Shown here piece by piece: positions 8,254-16,676 of a stretch of 17,852 nucleotides of DNA. The notes below the pieces were generated by a model. The model was given only the letters and a program-made list of their open reading frames with translations. It made no database searches and had not been told where the DNA came from. Made by a program: the position numbers and the translations under genes. Within the stretch, counting starts at the first letter, position 1, and each line of letters starts with the position of its first letter. Origin of the DNA: JBEAOO01 sp041164825 (GTDB lineage: Bacteria; Pseudomonadota; Gammaproteobacteria; Burkholderiales; Burkholderiaceae_C); NCBI GenBank assembly GCA_041164825.1, contig JBEAOO010000036.1, positions 1 through 17,852 on the forward strand, written 5' to 3'.

Positions 8254-8285
8254 AAAGGGCCGCACCCTCACAGGTGCGGCCCTTT
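8254..8285. terminator. Bidirectional intrinsic terminator
   Basis: AAAGGGCCGCACC (8254-8266) pairs perfectly over 13 bp with GGTGCGGCCCTTT (8273-8285) around a 6-base loop. Eight A's at 8249-8256 become a run of U's for transcription from the right, so it is strongest for the minus-strand nitroreductase (stop at 8307). The short T run on the other side can also end the c-di-GMP operon (stop at 8203). Confidence 0.92.
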
Positions 8286-8306
8286 GTGCGTCCAGCGCTC
8301 AGGGCA

Positions 8307-8942
8307 TCAAGCGACCGTGGTGACGAACTGATCCAGCGGGCGGCGCACCTTCTTCAGGTTCGCCAGCCAGTCGCCCTCGGTGGCGCGGTAGCCCAGCGGC
8401 AAGATGGCGACGCTGCGCAGGCCGCGCGCGCGCAGGTTCAAAATCTCGTCCAGCGCCTTCGGATCGAAACCTTCCATCGGCGTGCTGTCCACCTGCGCTT
8501 CGGCGGCGGCAATCAGCGAGGCGGCGAGGCCAATGTAGGCCTGGCGGGCGGCGTGCTCAAAGTTCACTTGGGCATCGCGCTGCGGATAGTTGTTCAGCAG
8601 CATCTGGCGGTAATTTTCCCAGCCTTCGTTCTTGAAGCCGCGCTCGGTGTTCGTCAGGTCGAACATGTGGTTGATGCGATCGGCGGTGTAGTTGTCCCAT
8701 GCCGCAAACACCAGCAGGTGCGAGCCATCGGTGATCTGTGCCTGGTTCCAAGCGATCGGCACGATCTGCTCACGCACCGCCTTGCTGGTGACAACGATGA
8801 TCTCAAACGGTTGCAAACCGCTCGACGTGGGCGCCAAGCGCGCAGCCTCGACGATGCGCGTCACGGTCTCCTCCGGCACAGCGCGGCTCGGGTCCATTTT
8901 TTTGGCGGCATAGCGCCATTGCAGGGTGTCGATGATGGTCAT
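8307..8942 (-). CDS. Nitroreductase family protein (NfsB-like NAD(P)H-dependent flavin oxidoreductase)
   Basis: An in-frame extension reaches 9200, but homologous-looking sequence begins at ATG 8942 (MTIIDTLQWRYAAKKMD), giving 211 residues, the usual size of this family. GAGA about 9 bases upstream is a weak ribosome binding site. FMN-binding signatures are the N-terminal WRYAAKK (9-15), APTSSGLQPF (37-46) and the C-terminal glycine/arginine stretch LPLGYR (181-186). The C terminus, with KKVRRPLDQFV, is typical of NfsB-type enzymes. It should act as a cytoplasmic FMN homodimer reducing nitroaromatics, quinones or related electrophiles; the natural substrate cannot be told. It is transcribed alone, ends at the strong terminator to the left, and has a 14-bp palindrome 67 bases upstream that may be an operator. 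Confidence 0.92.
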   Translation of the reverse strand: MTIIDTLQWRYAAKKMDPSRAVPEETVTRIVEAARLAPTSSGLQPFEIIVVTSKAVREQIVPIAWNQAQITDGSHLLVFAAWDNYTADRINHMFDLTNTERGFKNEGWENYRQMLLNNYPQRDAQVNFEHAARQAYIGLAASLIAAAEAQVDSTPMEGFDPKALDEILNLRARGLRSVAILPLGYRATEGDWLANLKKVRRPLDQFVTTVA

Positions 8943-8960
8943 GAGGGGTCTCGGTGAGTG

Positions 8961-8977
8961 GCGGGCCCAGTGCCCGC
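8961..8977. other. Hairpin in the nitroreductase leader
   Basis: GCGGGC (8961-8966) and GCCCGC (8972-8977) form a perfect 6-bp stem with a 5-base loop about 20 bases upstream of the nitroreductase start. It may end transcription from the upstream tRNA gene or structure the leader. There is no U tail. Confidence 0.35.
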
Positions 8978-9008
8978 GGCTGTCGGTCATTGTGCGCACT
9001 CGCGCAGA

Positions 9009-9022
9009 TGCTTGCCTGGGCA
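9009..9022. promoter_or_regulatory. Palindromic operator-like site upstream of nitroreductase
   Basis: CTTGCCTGGGCAAG is a 6-2-6 perfect palindrome centred about 73 bases before the start of the nitroreductase. Its position and symmetry suit a dimeric repressor or activator (nitroreductases are often controlled by TetR, MarR or LysR proteins). No regulator gene lies beside it, and the assignment rests on symmetry only. Confidence 0.35.
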
Positions 9023-9172
9023 AGGGTTTGGGGGTTCGTGGTAGAGCAGTCCGGCTTTTAGCCCGCAGGGCACATGACCCGTCTTGTCGACGCCAAGCGC
9101 TTTTCGCAAGTTGGGTTCTATGGTGGGTAGGTGCCACAGATGTGGCTGGAAGCCGCGCCAATACTGGGTTCC

Positions 9173-9262
9173 TGGCGGAAGCGGTGGGATTCGAACCCAC
9201 GGACGGCTCACACCGTCGGCAGTTTTCAAGACTGCTGCCTTAAACCACTCGGCCACACTTCC
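9173..9262 (-). tRNA. tRNA-Ser (anticodon UGA)
   Basis: On the minus strand the gene begins GGAAGTG (9256-9262) and ends CGCTTCC-G-CCA (9173-9183). All seven acceptor pairs form, one of them a T-G pair. The anticodon stem is GCAGT/ACTGC around loop CTTGAAA, giving anticodon TGA, which reads UCA and related serine codons. The T arm has GTTCGAATC, and a long variable arm follows the anticodon stem, as expected of a class II serine tRNA. CCA is encoded. It lies between apaH and the nitroreductase and is intact. Confidence 0.97.
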
Positions 9263-9273
9263 TGGGGTCTGCA

Positions 9274-9295
9274 CTGGCGCCACTCAGGGCGCCAG
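9274..9295. other. Perfect hairpin just upstream of tRNA-Ser
   Basis: CTGGCGCC (9274-9281) and GGCGCCAG (9288-9295) form a perfect 8-bp stem around a 6-base loop, 11 bases before the 5' end of the tRNA. It could be part of the precursor leader or the end of the apaH transcript. There is no U run. Confidence 0.5.
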
Positions 9296-9328
9296 CGGCG
9301 CAGCGCGTTGCACGCTGCGAAGGGCGGC

Positions 9329-9334
9329 ATTGTA
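9329..9334 (-). promoter_or_regulatory. Candidate -10 element for tRNA-Ser
   Basis: Minus-strand TACAAT lies about 67 bases before the mature tRNA 5' end and sits inside a 7-3-7 perfect palindrome (9324-9340, GCGGCAT-TGT-ATGCCGC). No convincing -35 was found, so this is tentative. Confidence 0.35.
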
Positions 9335-9442
9335 TGCCGCGAAGTGGGGCGCTTCGCTTGGGGCGGGCGCGGCGCGTTGGGCTGCCTCCGCCCAGCCGCC
9401 TCAGCTCGGGCGGCGCAGTGCGATCTGCTGTGTGTGATCGGC

Positions 9443-10267
9443 TCACCCCGGCCGCTGTGCCTGCGCGCATTGCACCTGCGTCCACTCGCGCCGGCCGCCG
9501 TCCACGCGCACAGCACTGAGCTGCCCGCCCCAGACGCAGCCGGTGTCGAGTGCCAGCAGCTCGGGCGTGTCGATGTGGGCCAGGGTGCTCCAGTGGCCGA
9601 AGGCGATGGGCGTGCCTTGGGTCAGCCGGCCGGGGGCGTCGAACCAGGGCACGAGGCCGGGTGGGGCGGTGTCGGCGCTTTCTTTGAGCGCGAAGTCCAT
9701 GCGGCCGTCGTCGGCGTGCACGAAGCGCGTGCGGGTGAACACATTGATGGCGCAGCGCAGGCGGTCGTGGCCTTGCAAGTCGGGCGTCCAGCGCTCGGGT
9801 TGGTTGCCGTACATGACGCGCAGAAAGTCGTGCAGGTCGTCGCTTTGCAAATGGGCTTCCACCTCGGCGGCGAGTTGCAGGGTGGTGGCCACGTTCCACT
9901 GCGGCACCACGCCGGCGTGCACCATCAGCCAGCCCACATCGTGCACGGCCACACGGCGCTGGCGCAGCCACCAGAGCCAGTCGTCGCGGTCGGGGGCGGT
10001 GAGGATGTCGTTCAGCGTGTCGCTGCGGTGCGGCTTGCGCACGCCGGCGGCCACGGCCAGCAGGTGCAGGTCGTGGTTGCCGAGCAGGCAGGTGGCGGCG
10101 GGGCCGAGCGCGCGCAGGCGTTGCAGCGTGGCGAGTGAGGCCGGGCCACGGTTGACGAGGTCGCCGAGCACCCACAAGCGGTCGCGCGAGGGCGAAAAAT
10201 CAAGTTGGCTCAACAGTTGTTCAAACGCACCGCAGCAGCCTTGCAGATCGCCAATCAGGTAGTCCAT
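9443..10267 (-). CDS. apaH: Symmetrical bis(5'-nucleosyl)-tetraphosphatase (diadenosine tetraphosphatase)
   Basis: This 274-residue protein matches ApaH in length and motif order. The metallophosphatase signatures are GDLQGC (6-11), GDLVNRG (35-41) and GNHD (63-66), followed by HAGVVPQW, the ApaH-typical GHW near the C terminus and a final GCVWGG segment. The enzyme splits Ap4A symmetrically into two ADP in the cytoplasm, limiting alarmone levels and removing Np4 caps from RNA. The start is ATG 10267; no strong ribosome binding site is visible. It is divergent from the CNNM/CorC-like gene, 48 bases away, so their promoters overlap the shared gap or the neighbour's coding sequence. Downstream on the same strand is tRNA-Ser. 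Confidence 0.95.
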   Translation of the reverse strand: MDYLIGDLQGCCGAFEQLLSQLDFSPSRDRLWVLGDLVNRGPASLATLQRLRALGPAATCLLGNHDLHLLAVAAGVRKPHRSDTLNDILTAPDRDDWLWWLRQRRVAVHDVGWLMVHAGVVPQWNVATTLQLAAEVEAHLQSDDLHDFLRVMYGNQPERWTPDLQGHDRLRCAINVFTRTRFVHADDGRMDFALKESADTAPPGLVPWFDAPGRLTQGTPIAFGHWSTLAHIDTPELLALDTGCVWGGQLSAVRVDGGRREWTQVQCAQAQRPG

Positions 10268-10315
10268 GGGGGGATTCTGCTACGCTGCCCCCTTCCTCAT
10301 TACCGCGCCCGCCGC

Positions 10316-11611
10316 ATGGACGTCGCTCTTCTGCTCTTTTTGGTCGTACTGAACGCCTTGTTTGCCATGTCTGAAATGGCGCTCACGGCCAGCCGAAAGG
10401 CGCGTTTGCAGGTGATGGTGGAGGCGGGCACCTCCGGGGCGCAGGCCGCGATGGATCTGCACGAGAACCCGACCAAGTTCTTGTCGGTGGTGCAGATCGG
10501 CATCACATCCATTGGCGTGCTCAACGGCATCGTGGGCGAGGCGGCGTTCTCGGCGCCGGTGTCGCACTGGCTGGAGGCCAGCTTCAACCTCACGCCCAAG
10601 GTTTCCGACGTGGCCGGCACGGGTTTGGTGGTGCTGTGCATCACCATCGTCACCATCATTTTTGGCGAGCTGGTGCCCAAGCGCTTGGGCCAGATGTACC
10701 CCGAGAACGTGGCCCGCTTGGTGGCGCCCCCCATGGAGGGGCTGTCGCTGATCGCTCGGCCGCTGGTCAAGTTGCTGTCGTTTTGCACCGAGGGCACCTT
10801 GCGCCTCTTGGGCATCAAGGGTGGCCCGGCGCGCAGCGTGACCGAAGAAGAAATTGCCGCCAGCCTGGAAGAAGGCCTGGACGCGGGTGTGATCGAAGCG
10901 CAAGAACACCAGATGGTGCGCAATGTGTTTCGCCTGGACGACCGCCAAGTGGGCTCGATGATGATTCCGCGCGCGGAAATCGTGTGGCTCGATGTGGCGG
11001 CCTCGCCCGATGACATCTTGGCCGTGATCGCCCAAGACGAACACTCGCGCTACCCCGTGTGCCGCGATGGGCTGAGCGATGTGCTGGGTGTCGTCTCGGC
11101 GCAGACGCTGCTCAAGCAGCAGATGAGCGGCCAGGGTGTGTCGCTGACTGAGGGCGTGAACCCGGCGGTGTTTGTGCCCGAGACGCTCTCGGGCATGGAG
11201 CTGCTGGAGCAGTTCCGCGCGTCTAGCGCGCAGCTGGTGTTTGTGGTGGACGAGTACGGCGAGGTGCAGGGTGTGATCACCGTGCGTGATGTGCTGGAAG
11301 CCATCACCGGCGAATTCGCCACCGCCTCAGAAGACGACACCTGGGCCGTGAAGCGCCAGGATGGCAGCTGGCTGCTCGATGGCCTGATCCCGGTGCCTGA
11401 GCTCAAAGACCGCCTGGAGCTCAAGGAGCTGCCCGAAGAAGACCGCGGCCGCTACAACACCCTGGCCGGCATGATCATGCTGCTGCTGGGCCGCTTGCCG
11501 CACACCGCGGATTCGGTGGAGTGGGCGGGCTGGCGCTTTGAAGTGGTCGACCTCGACGGCAAGCGTGTGGACAAGGTGCTGGCCTCGGCACTGGCGCCAG
11601 AAGGCCCCTGA
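10316..11611 (+). CDS. CNNM/CorC-like membrane protein (DUF21, CBS pair, CorC_HlyC domain)
   Basis: The frame is open from 10205, but that part overlaps apaH antisense; ATG 10316 gives 431 residues beginning directly with a hydrophobic helix. The DUF21 membrane domain is about 1-190 with four hydrophobic segments (1-17, 55-78, 101-118, 137-155) and the conserved GELVPK (117-122). A CBS pair is about 208-332, including IPRAEI and FVVDEYGEVQGVIT. The C-terminal CorC_HlyC domain is about 345-425 (YNTLAGMIMLLLGRLP). The family was called hemolysin C or UPF0053; relatives take part in magnesium or cobalt homeostasis or efflux at the inner membrane, with the CBS pair as a nucleotide sensor. Haemolysis is not implied. 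Its exact substrate is unknown. Confidence 0.93.
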   Translation: MDVALLLFLVVLNALFAMSEMALTASRKARLQVMVEAGTSGAQAAMDLHENPTKFLSVVQIGITSIGVLNGIVGEAAFSAPVSHWLEASFNLTPKVSDVAGTGLVVLCITIVTIIFGELVPKRLGQMYPENVARLVAPPMEGLSLIARPLVKLLSFCTEGTLRLLGIKGGPARSVTEEEIAASLEEGLDAGVIEAQEHQMVRNVFRLDDRQVGSMMIPRAEIVWLDVAASPDDILAVIAQDEHSRYPVCRDGLSDVLGVVSAQTLLKQQMSGQGVSLTEGVNPAVFVPETLSGMELLEQFRASSAQLVFVVDEYGEVQGVITVRDVLEAITGEFATASEDDTWAVKRQDGSWLLDGLIPVPELKDRLELKELPEEDRGRYNTLAGMIMLLLGRLPHTADSVEWAGWRFEVVDLDGKRVDKVLASALAPEGP

Positions 11612-11635
11612 ACCTGGGGCATGCAGGCGGCGGTT

Positions 11636-11651
11636 CGGCGTGGGAACGCCG
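11636..11651. terminator. Hairpin with GNRA loop between convergent genes
   Basis: CGGCGT (11636-11641) and ACGCCG (11646-11651) pair perfectly around the tetraloop GGGA, a GNRA loop. It lies in the 54-base gap between the ends of the CorC-like gene and the feo operon, so a role in ending both transcripts is plausible. There is no U tail. Confidence 0.4.
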
Positions 11652-11665
11652 GGTCGCTGTGGGCT

Positions 11666-11926
11666 TCAGCGCGGCATGCGCCGCACGATGCGGATGGGCT
11701 GCGTGCCATCGGCGCTGGGTTTGAGCGGCGCTGAGTCGCAGCCATCACAGCCGCAACCCCCCGCCGGGCGGGCAGCACGTTGCAGCCAAGTCTGGCCGCG
11801 CAGCATCGGCCAGCCCAGCAACACGCCCGCCAAGCGGCGGCGCAATGCCGCGGGCATCAGCGTCCAGCTGGCATAGGCAAAACTGCCGAGCACCAACAAA
11901 GCGACGATCAGAGATTGCGCGTGCAT
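11666..11926 (-). CDS. Small membrane protein with C-terminal Cys cluster, feo operon
   Basis: This 86-residue protein has one N-terminal hydrophobic helix (about 5-23), a basic stretch (RRRLAG) and a Gly/Cys segment GGCGCDGCD with Cys58, Cys60 and Cys63 (CxCxxC). It starts at ATG 11926, 22 bases after the feoB stop on the same strand, with GAGG about 14 bases upstream, so it is almost certainly cotranscribed. It recalls small Cys-rich membrane proteins associated with FeoB in other bacteria, and it sits where gammaproteobacteria have feoC, but it lacks a winged helix. The cysteines could bind Fe(II) or an Fe-S cluster and gate FeoB; this is inference. The gene itself is well supported by frame and context. 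Confidence 0.8.
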   Translation of the reverse strand: MHAQSLIVALLVLGSFAYASWTLMPAALRRRLAGVLLGWPMLRGQTWLQRAARPAGGCGCDGCDSAPLKPSADGTQPIRIVRRMPR

Positions 11927-11948
11927 GGCGGTGGTGTGCCTCAGTCGA

Positions 11949-13822
<1,874 letters not shown>

Positions 13823-13826
<4 letters not shown>

Positions 13827-14068
13827 GCCAGGGGCTCCACTTCAATGCATTGGGCTTCCAGCCAACGCAGCGCGAGCATGGTCTCGCCAATCACCACCGC
13901 CAGCGGCTCGCGCCCGCCAGGGCCGCGGCGCAGCGCCTGCACCGGCTCGCCGGGCAAAAAGCCCAGCTCGCCCAAGCGCCGCAGTTGGTCGGCGTCCAGG
14001 TGCGACAGATCGGGTGCCAACCGGGTCACGGTGGCATGGGCGCCATTGGGCAGGTCGGCGAGACGCAT
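13823..14068 (-). CDS. feoA: Ferrous iron transport protein A
   Basis: This 81-residue cytoplasmic protein has the SH3-like FeoA fold pattern: LADLPNGAHATVTRL at the start, RRLGELGFLPGEPVQALRRGP in the middle and PLAVVIGETMLALRWLEAQCIEV at the end. It is thought to assemble with FeoB and support Fe(II) uptake. The start is ATG 14068; the stop overlaps the feoB ATG. The leader upstream contains a Fur-box-like palindrome at 14115-14133 and an FNR/ANR-like site at 14158-14171. Confidence 0.95.
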
Positions 14069-14114
14069 GGTGCAAAAGGCTCAGCAGGCTGGAATGCCCA
14101 CATTGTGCCCGACA

Positions 14115-14133
14115 AATGCGATTCGTTCTCATT
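14115..14133 (-). promoter_or_regulatory. Fur-box-like operator upstream of feoA
   Basis: Read on the minus strand, AATGAGAACGAATCGCATT is a 19-bp imperfect palindrome with six of nine pairs matching, ending in the AATG/CATT arms typical of Fur sites. It lies 46 bases before the feoA start, where the promoter is expected. Fe(II)-Fur binding here would repress feoAB when iron is ample. Confidence 0.7.
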
Positions 14134-14157
14134 GAGATCCGGGTGGATTCCGCAACC

Positions 14158-14171
14158 TTGATCTGGATCAG
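14158..14171 (-). promoter_or_regulatory. FNR/ANR-type site upstream of feoA
   Basis: On the plus strand TTGATCTGGATCAG matches the FNR/ANR consensus TTGAT-N4-ATCAA at nine of ten defined positions. It is centred about 96 bases before the feoA start and overlaps the stop codon (14168-14170) of the upstream gene. A class II activator position (-41.5) would put the transcript start near 14123, within the Fur-like site. This fits anaerobic activation of ferrous iron uptake, as known for feo in enterobacteria. Confidence 0.7.
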
Positions 14172-16222
14172 TGTCGCCACGACGCCATCCAACCGGCCAC
14201 CGGGCCCAACACGGGGGCCAGCACCGGCTCCAGCAGCACCAGCGGGCTGAGTTCGCCGGTGGCGAAGGCTGCGGCGTGCAGGGCCAGGCCAAACACGCCG
14301 AGCGCGCTCAGCAGGTGCCGCCGCAGCCGCCAGCCCAGGCCCAACAGCCCCAGTTGCGCCGCCAAGTGCGCTGCGCGGCCCAACTGCGTGGTGGGCCCAT
14401 ACGACCAGAGCGCGGCCCACAGCATGAGTGCCCCGATGGCTTCGAGCCAAAAGGCGTAGTGCTCGGGGCGCTCGCCAGCGCGGCGCGCGGTGTCGGCCGG
14501 CATGGCGCGGCCCAGCGCGCGGATGCGGGCCGAGGTGAGCACGGCGCCCAGGCCATACACAGCGGTCACTTCGGCCAAAAAGCGCAGGTCCAGCCCACGG
14601 GCGGTGAGCACGTAGCTGCCCACCTCCACCAGCGTGTACCACAGCGCGAGCGTCACGGGTACCAGCATCACCGGGTGGCGATGGCGCATGAACATTCGCC
14701 AGGCAAACAGCGTGGTGAGGCCATCCATGCTGACGCGGCGCCAGTCGATCTCGATGATGCCGCTGCCATAGGTGTTGGGCGGCAGGCCTTGCAGCGGCGG
14801 CCACCAGCCCAGCGCATGCTGGGCGTAAAACACGCTCAGTGGGGTGCAGACGATGGCCAGCGTGGCCAGCCAGTTGGCGGTCATGAACTTGCCGCGCCGC
14901 TCAAAACGCTCGGCCAGCACAGCCACCAGCGCTTGCATGCCCCAGACCAGCGGCAGCACGCCCCAGGCGCCAAAAAAGCTCCAGCCCATGGTGAGCAAAA
15001 ACGTGCCGCCGCCGGCGCTGAGCAGGGCCAGCGCGCATTGTTTGAGCAGGCCGGGTGGGAAGCTGGGCGCGCCGGAGGGACGGGCGAGGGGCGGGGCGCT
15101 GCCCTGGGCCGCAGCGGGCACGCGGCGGCGAGGCGATGCGGTGCCGCTGGCCGTGTGAGGGGGGGCCGCTGCGGTGGCGTCGGATGTCGCCAGCGGCTCT
15201 CGCGCGCCGGTGGCGGCGCTGGCCGTCGCCGTGTTGTGCACGTTGTCGGCCGGGTTGTCGGTGGCCGAGCCTGCCTTGCGTTTGCGTTCGGCCTCGGGCT
15301 CAAACGCTGCCGCACCGGTGGACGAGGGCGGCGGTGGCGGCGGAGGCAAACCGGCACCGCCCGCGCTGCGGCCGGAGGGCGGATGCAGGCTGTGCGCGCT
15401 GGCCGCGGCGGGCGCCGAGCGCCGGGGTGGCGGCACGGTGGAGGAGTCTTCCGAGATCGGCCAGGGCACGCTGTCTGGCGCGCTGCGGTCCACGCGGTCG
15501 CGGTGGCGGTGCGGGTGCATCTCGGCCGTGGTGCGCGGGGGGGCCGACGCGGCCGCATGGCCAGCGCGGAACGGTGGTGATGCGGGCGCGGCGGCGTGCC
15601 GTGCCGACGCGCCCGCAGGGGATGGCGAAGCGGATGCTGATGGTGCACGGGCCGACGACGCTGCGCTGCCCGCGTGCGGTGCTGTGCCCGCCGTGTTTGC
15701 CTGCGGTGGCGCGCGGCGGGCACGGTCGCCGTCGTTGCCACTGTCAATCACGCGCGCGGTCACGTCGATGATGGTGTCGGCGTCGCTGGGCCCGTCGCCG
15801 GTTTGGCGGCGCAGCGGTGGCCAGCCGGCTTTGCCCGCCCTGCTGTTGGCGCTGGCGCCCGGCCGTGTTGACGAAGGCGCTGTGGGCGCGGGCGAGGCCG
15901 CAGGGGCTGCTTTGGCCGCACCCGCAAACACGCTGTCGGGCCGCAGCTTGGCGCGGCGCTGCGTCTCCATCTTGGCCTTCATGCCGGCGATGTCCACGGC
16001 CTCGAAATCGGCGGGGCGGGTGGGCGCCGGGTCGGCAATGGCGGCGAAGTCTTCGGGGCGCAGCTTGCCCGTCATGCGCGGGGCCGGTGCAGGCGGGGCC
16101 AGGTCGTCGGCCGAGAACCGGCCCGTGCGCACCGGGCGCGGCGCAGGCGGCACCGGCGTGGCTTCCACGTCAATGATCAGCGGGTCGGATGCGGCGGCAG
16201 ACGGGTCGGGTTCGGTCGACAT
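14168..16222 (-). CDS. Unrecognised protein: long disordered N-terminal half, polytopic membrane C-terminal half
   Basis: I do not recognise this 684-residue protein. Residues 1-390 are rich in Ala, Pro, Ser and Arg with no predicted fold, including a run of seven prolines (293-299). Within the first 100 residues a charged motif recurs: TGRFSADDL (33-41), TGKLRPEDF (51-59) and AKLRPDSVF (91-99). IIDV occurs at 16-19 and 151-154. Residues 395-680 hold about eight to nine hydrophobic helices, with a basic loop (ERRGKFMTAN), TLFAWRMFMRHRHP, and HYAFWLEAIGALMLWAALWSY near the end. The layout suggests an inner-membrane protein with a cytoplasmic tail carrying short binding motifs, perhaps for a scaffold or envelope role. 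Codon bias and long openness support coding. The start (ATG 16222) has no strong ribosome site, so a later start is possible. The end overlaps the FNR-like site of feoA. Confidence 0.75.
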   Translation of the reverse strand: MSTEPDPSAAASDPLIIDVEATPVPPAPRPVRTGRFSADDLAPPAPAPRMTGKLRPEDFAAIADPAPTRPADFEAVDIAGMKAKMETQRRAKLRPDSVFAGAAKAAPAASPAPTAPSSTRPGASANSRAGKAGWPPLRRQTGDGPSDADTIIDVTARVIDSGNDGDRARRAPPQANTAGTAPHAGSAASSARAPSASASPSPAGASARHAAAPASPPFRAGHAAASAPPRTTAEMHPHRHRDRVDRSAPDSVPWPISEDSSTVPPPRRSAPAAASAHSLHPPSGRSAGGAGLPPPPPPPSSTGAAAFEPEAERKRKAGSATDNPADNVHNTATASAATGAREPLATSDATAAAPPHTASGTASPRRRVPAAAQGSAPPLARPSGAPSFPPGLLKQCALALLSAGGGTFLLTMGWSFFGAWGVLPLVWGMQALVAVLAERFERRGKFMTANWLATLAIVCTPLSVFYAQHALGWWPPLQGLPPNTYGSGIIEIDWRRVSMDGLTTLFAWRMFMRHRHPVMLVPVTLALWYTLVEVGSYVLTARGLDLRFLAEVTAVYGLGAVLTSARIRALGRAMPADTARRAGERPEHYAFWLEAIGALMLWAALWSYGPTTQLGRAAHLAAQLGLLGLGWRLRRHLLSALGVFGLALHAAAFATGELSPLVLLEPVLAPVLGPVAGWMASWRH

Positions 16223-16332
16223 GGGTGGGGGCGTTCAGCGCGCACCAAGGGCGCGGGCGCGCGGCGGGCCCAACGGGCACACAGCACTCGGCCCGATTCT
16301 GCGCAGCCGCACCTGCGCTTGATCGCCTGAAA

Positions 16333-16364
16333 AAAGCCCCGGTTTGCTGCCGCTCCGGAGCTTT
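16333..16364 (-). terminator. Intrinsic terminator downstream of the RND operon
   Basis: On the minus strand AAAGCTCCGG pairs with CCGGGGCTTT (one T-G pair in ten) around a 12-base loop and is followed by further T's, the complement of A's at 16330-16335. It lies about 310 bases after the RND stop and probably ends that transcript. Confidence 0.7.
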
Positions 16365-16521
16365 GCCGGTCAGCCGCCGAGGTTCGGCTTTGTCTGCCAG
16401 TCTGCGTTCAACGTCCAAGTTCACAGTGTTCGAGCCTGCGGGTTCTCGGCATGCAGGCATCTCGCATCCTGAGGCCGGTGCGAGGAGCGCTGTGCCGCAT
16501 TCGCTTTGCTCCGTGTCCTCC

Positions 16522-16538
16522 GCCGGCCTGCGGCCGGC
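16522..16538. other. GC hairpin in the RND 3' region
   Basis: GCCGGCC (16522-16528) and GGCCGGC (16532-16538) form a perfect 7-bp stem with a 3-base loop, about 140 bases beyond the RND stop. It may protect the transcript 3' end or pause polymerase; there is no U tail. Confidence 0.4.
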
Positions 16539-16676
16539 TCCCCCATCACCGCCCTCACGCCGATCTTCAACCGGGACGCCCTCGGGTGGAAGCGACCTCA
16601 GGCCCAGCGCACCAAGGTCACTGGAACGGCCCCCGCCGCCTGCTGCGCTGTCACCGCCCTTGAACCCAAAGGCGCA

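Larger units (their letters stand above)
16223..16676. other. Gene-free stretch downstream of the RND pump
   Basis: These 454 bases lie between the minus-strand RND gene and the minus-strand 684-residue protein. Frames crossing them are Pro/Arg/Ser-rich and show no domain features. Two hairpins are present (16333-16364 and 16522-16538). The promoter of the 684-residue protein should lie at the left end, but no convincing -10/-35 pair was found. Confidence 0.55.

Noticed and set aside
8943..9200. 86-residue extension of the nitroreductase to 9200
   Set aside because: It would overlap the tRNA-Ser gene, and the family's N terminus starts at 8942.
9173..9262. tRNA-Ser as a mobile-element attachment site
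   Set aside because: The tRNA is intact, but there is no integrase and no duplicated tRNA 3' end in the flanks.
14171..15580. 469-residue plus-strand open frame
   Set aside because: Antisense to the 684-residue protein. The minus frame has a hydrophobic-helix pattern and acidic/basic motifs; the plus frame is Arg/Gly/His-rich without features. Some uncertainty remains because neither strand has a known domain.
16407..16420. GTTCAAC resembling an integron attC core site
   Set aside because: A single self-complementary heptamer, with no paired second core site, integrase or cassette structure.
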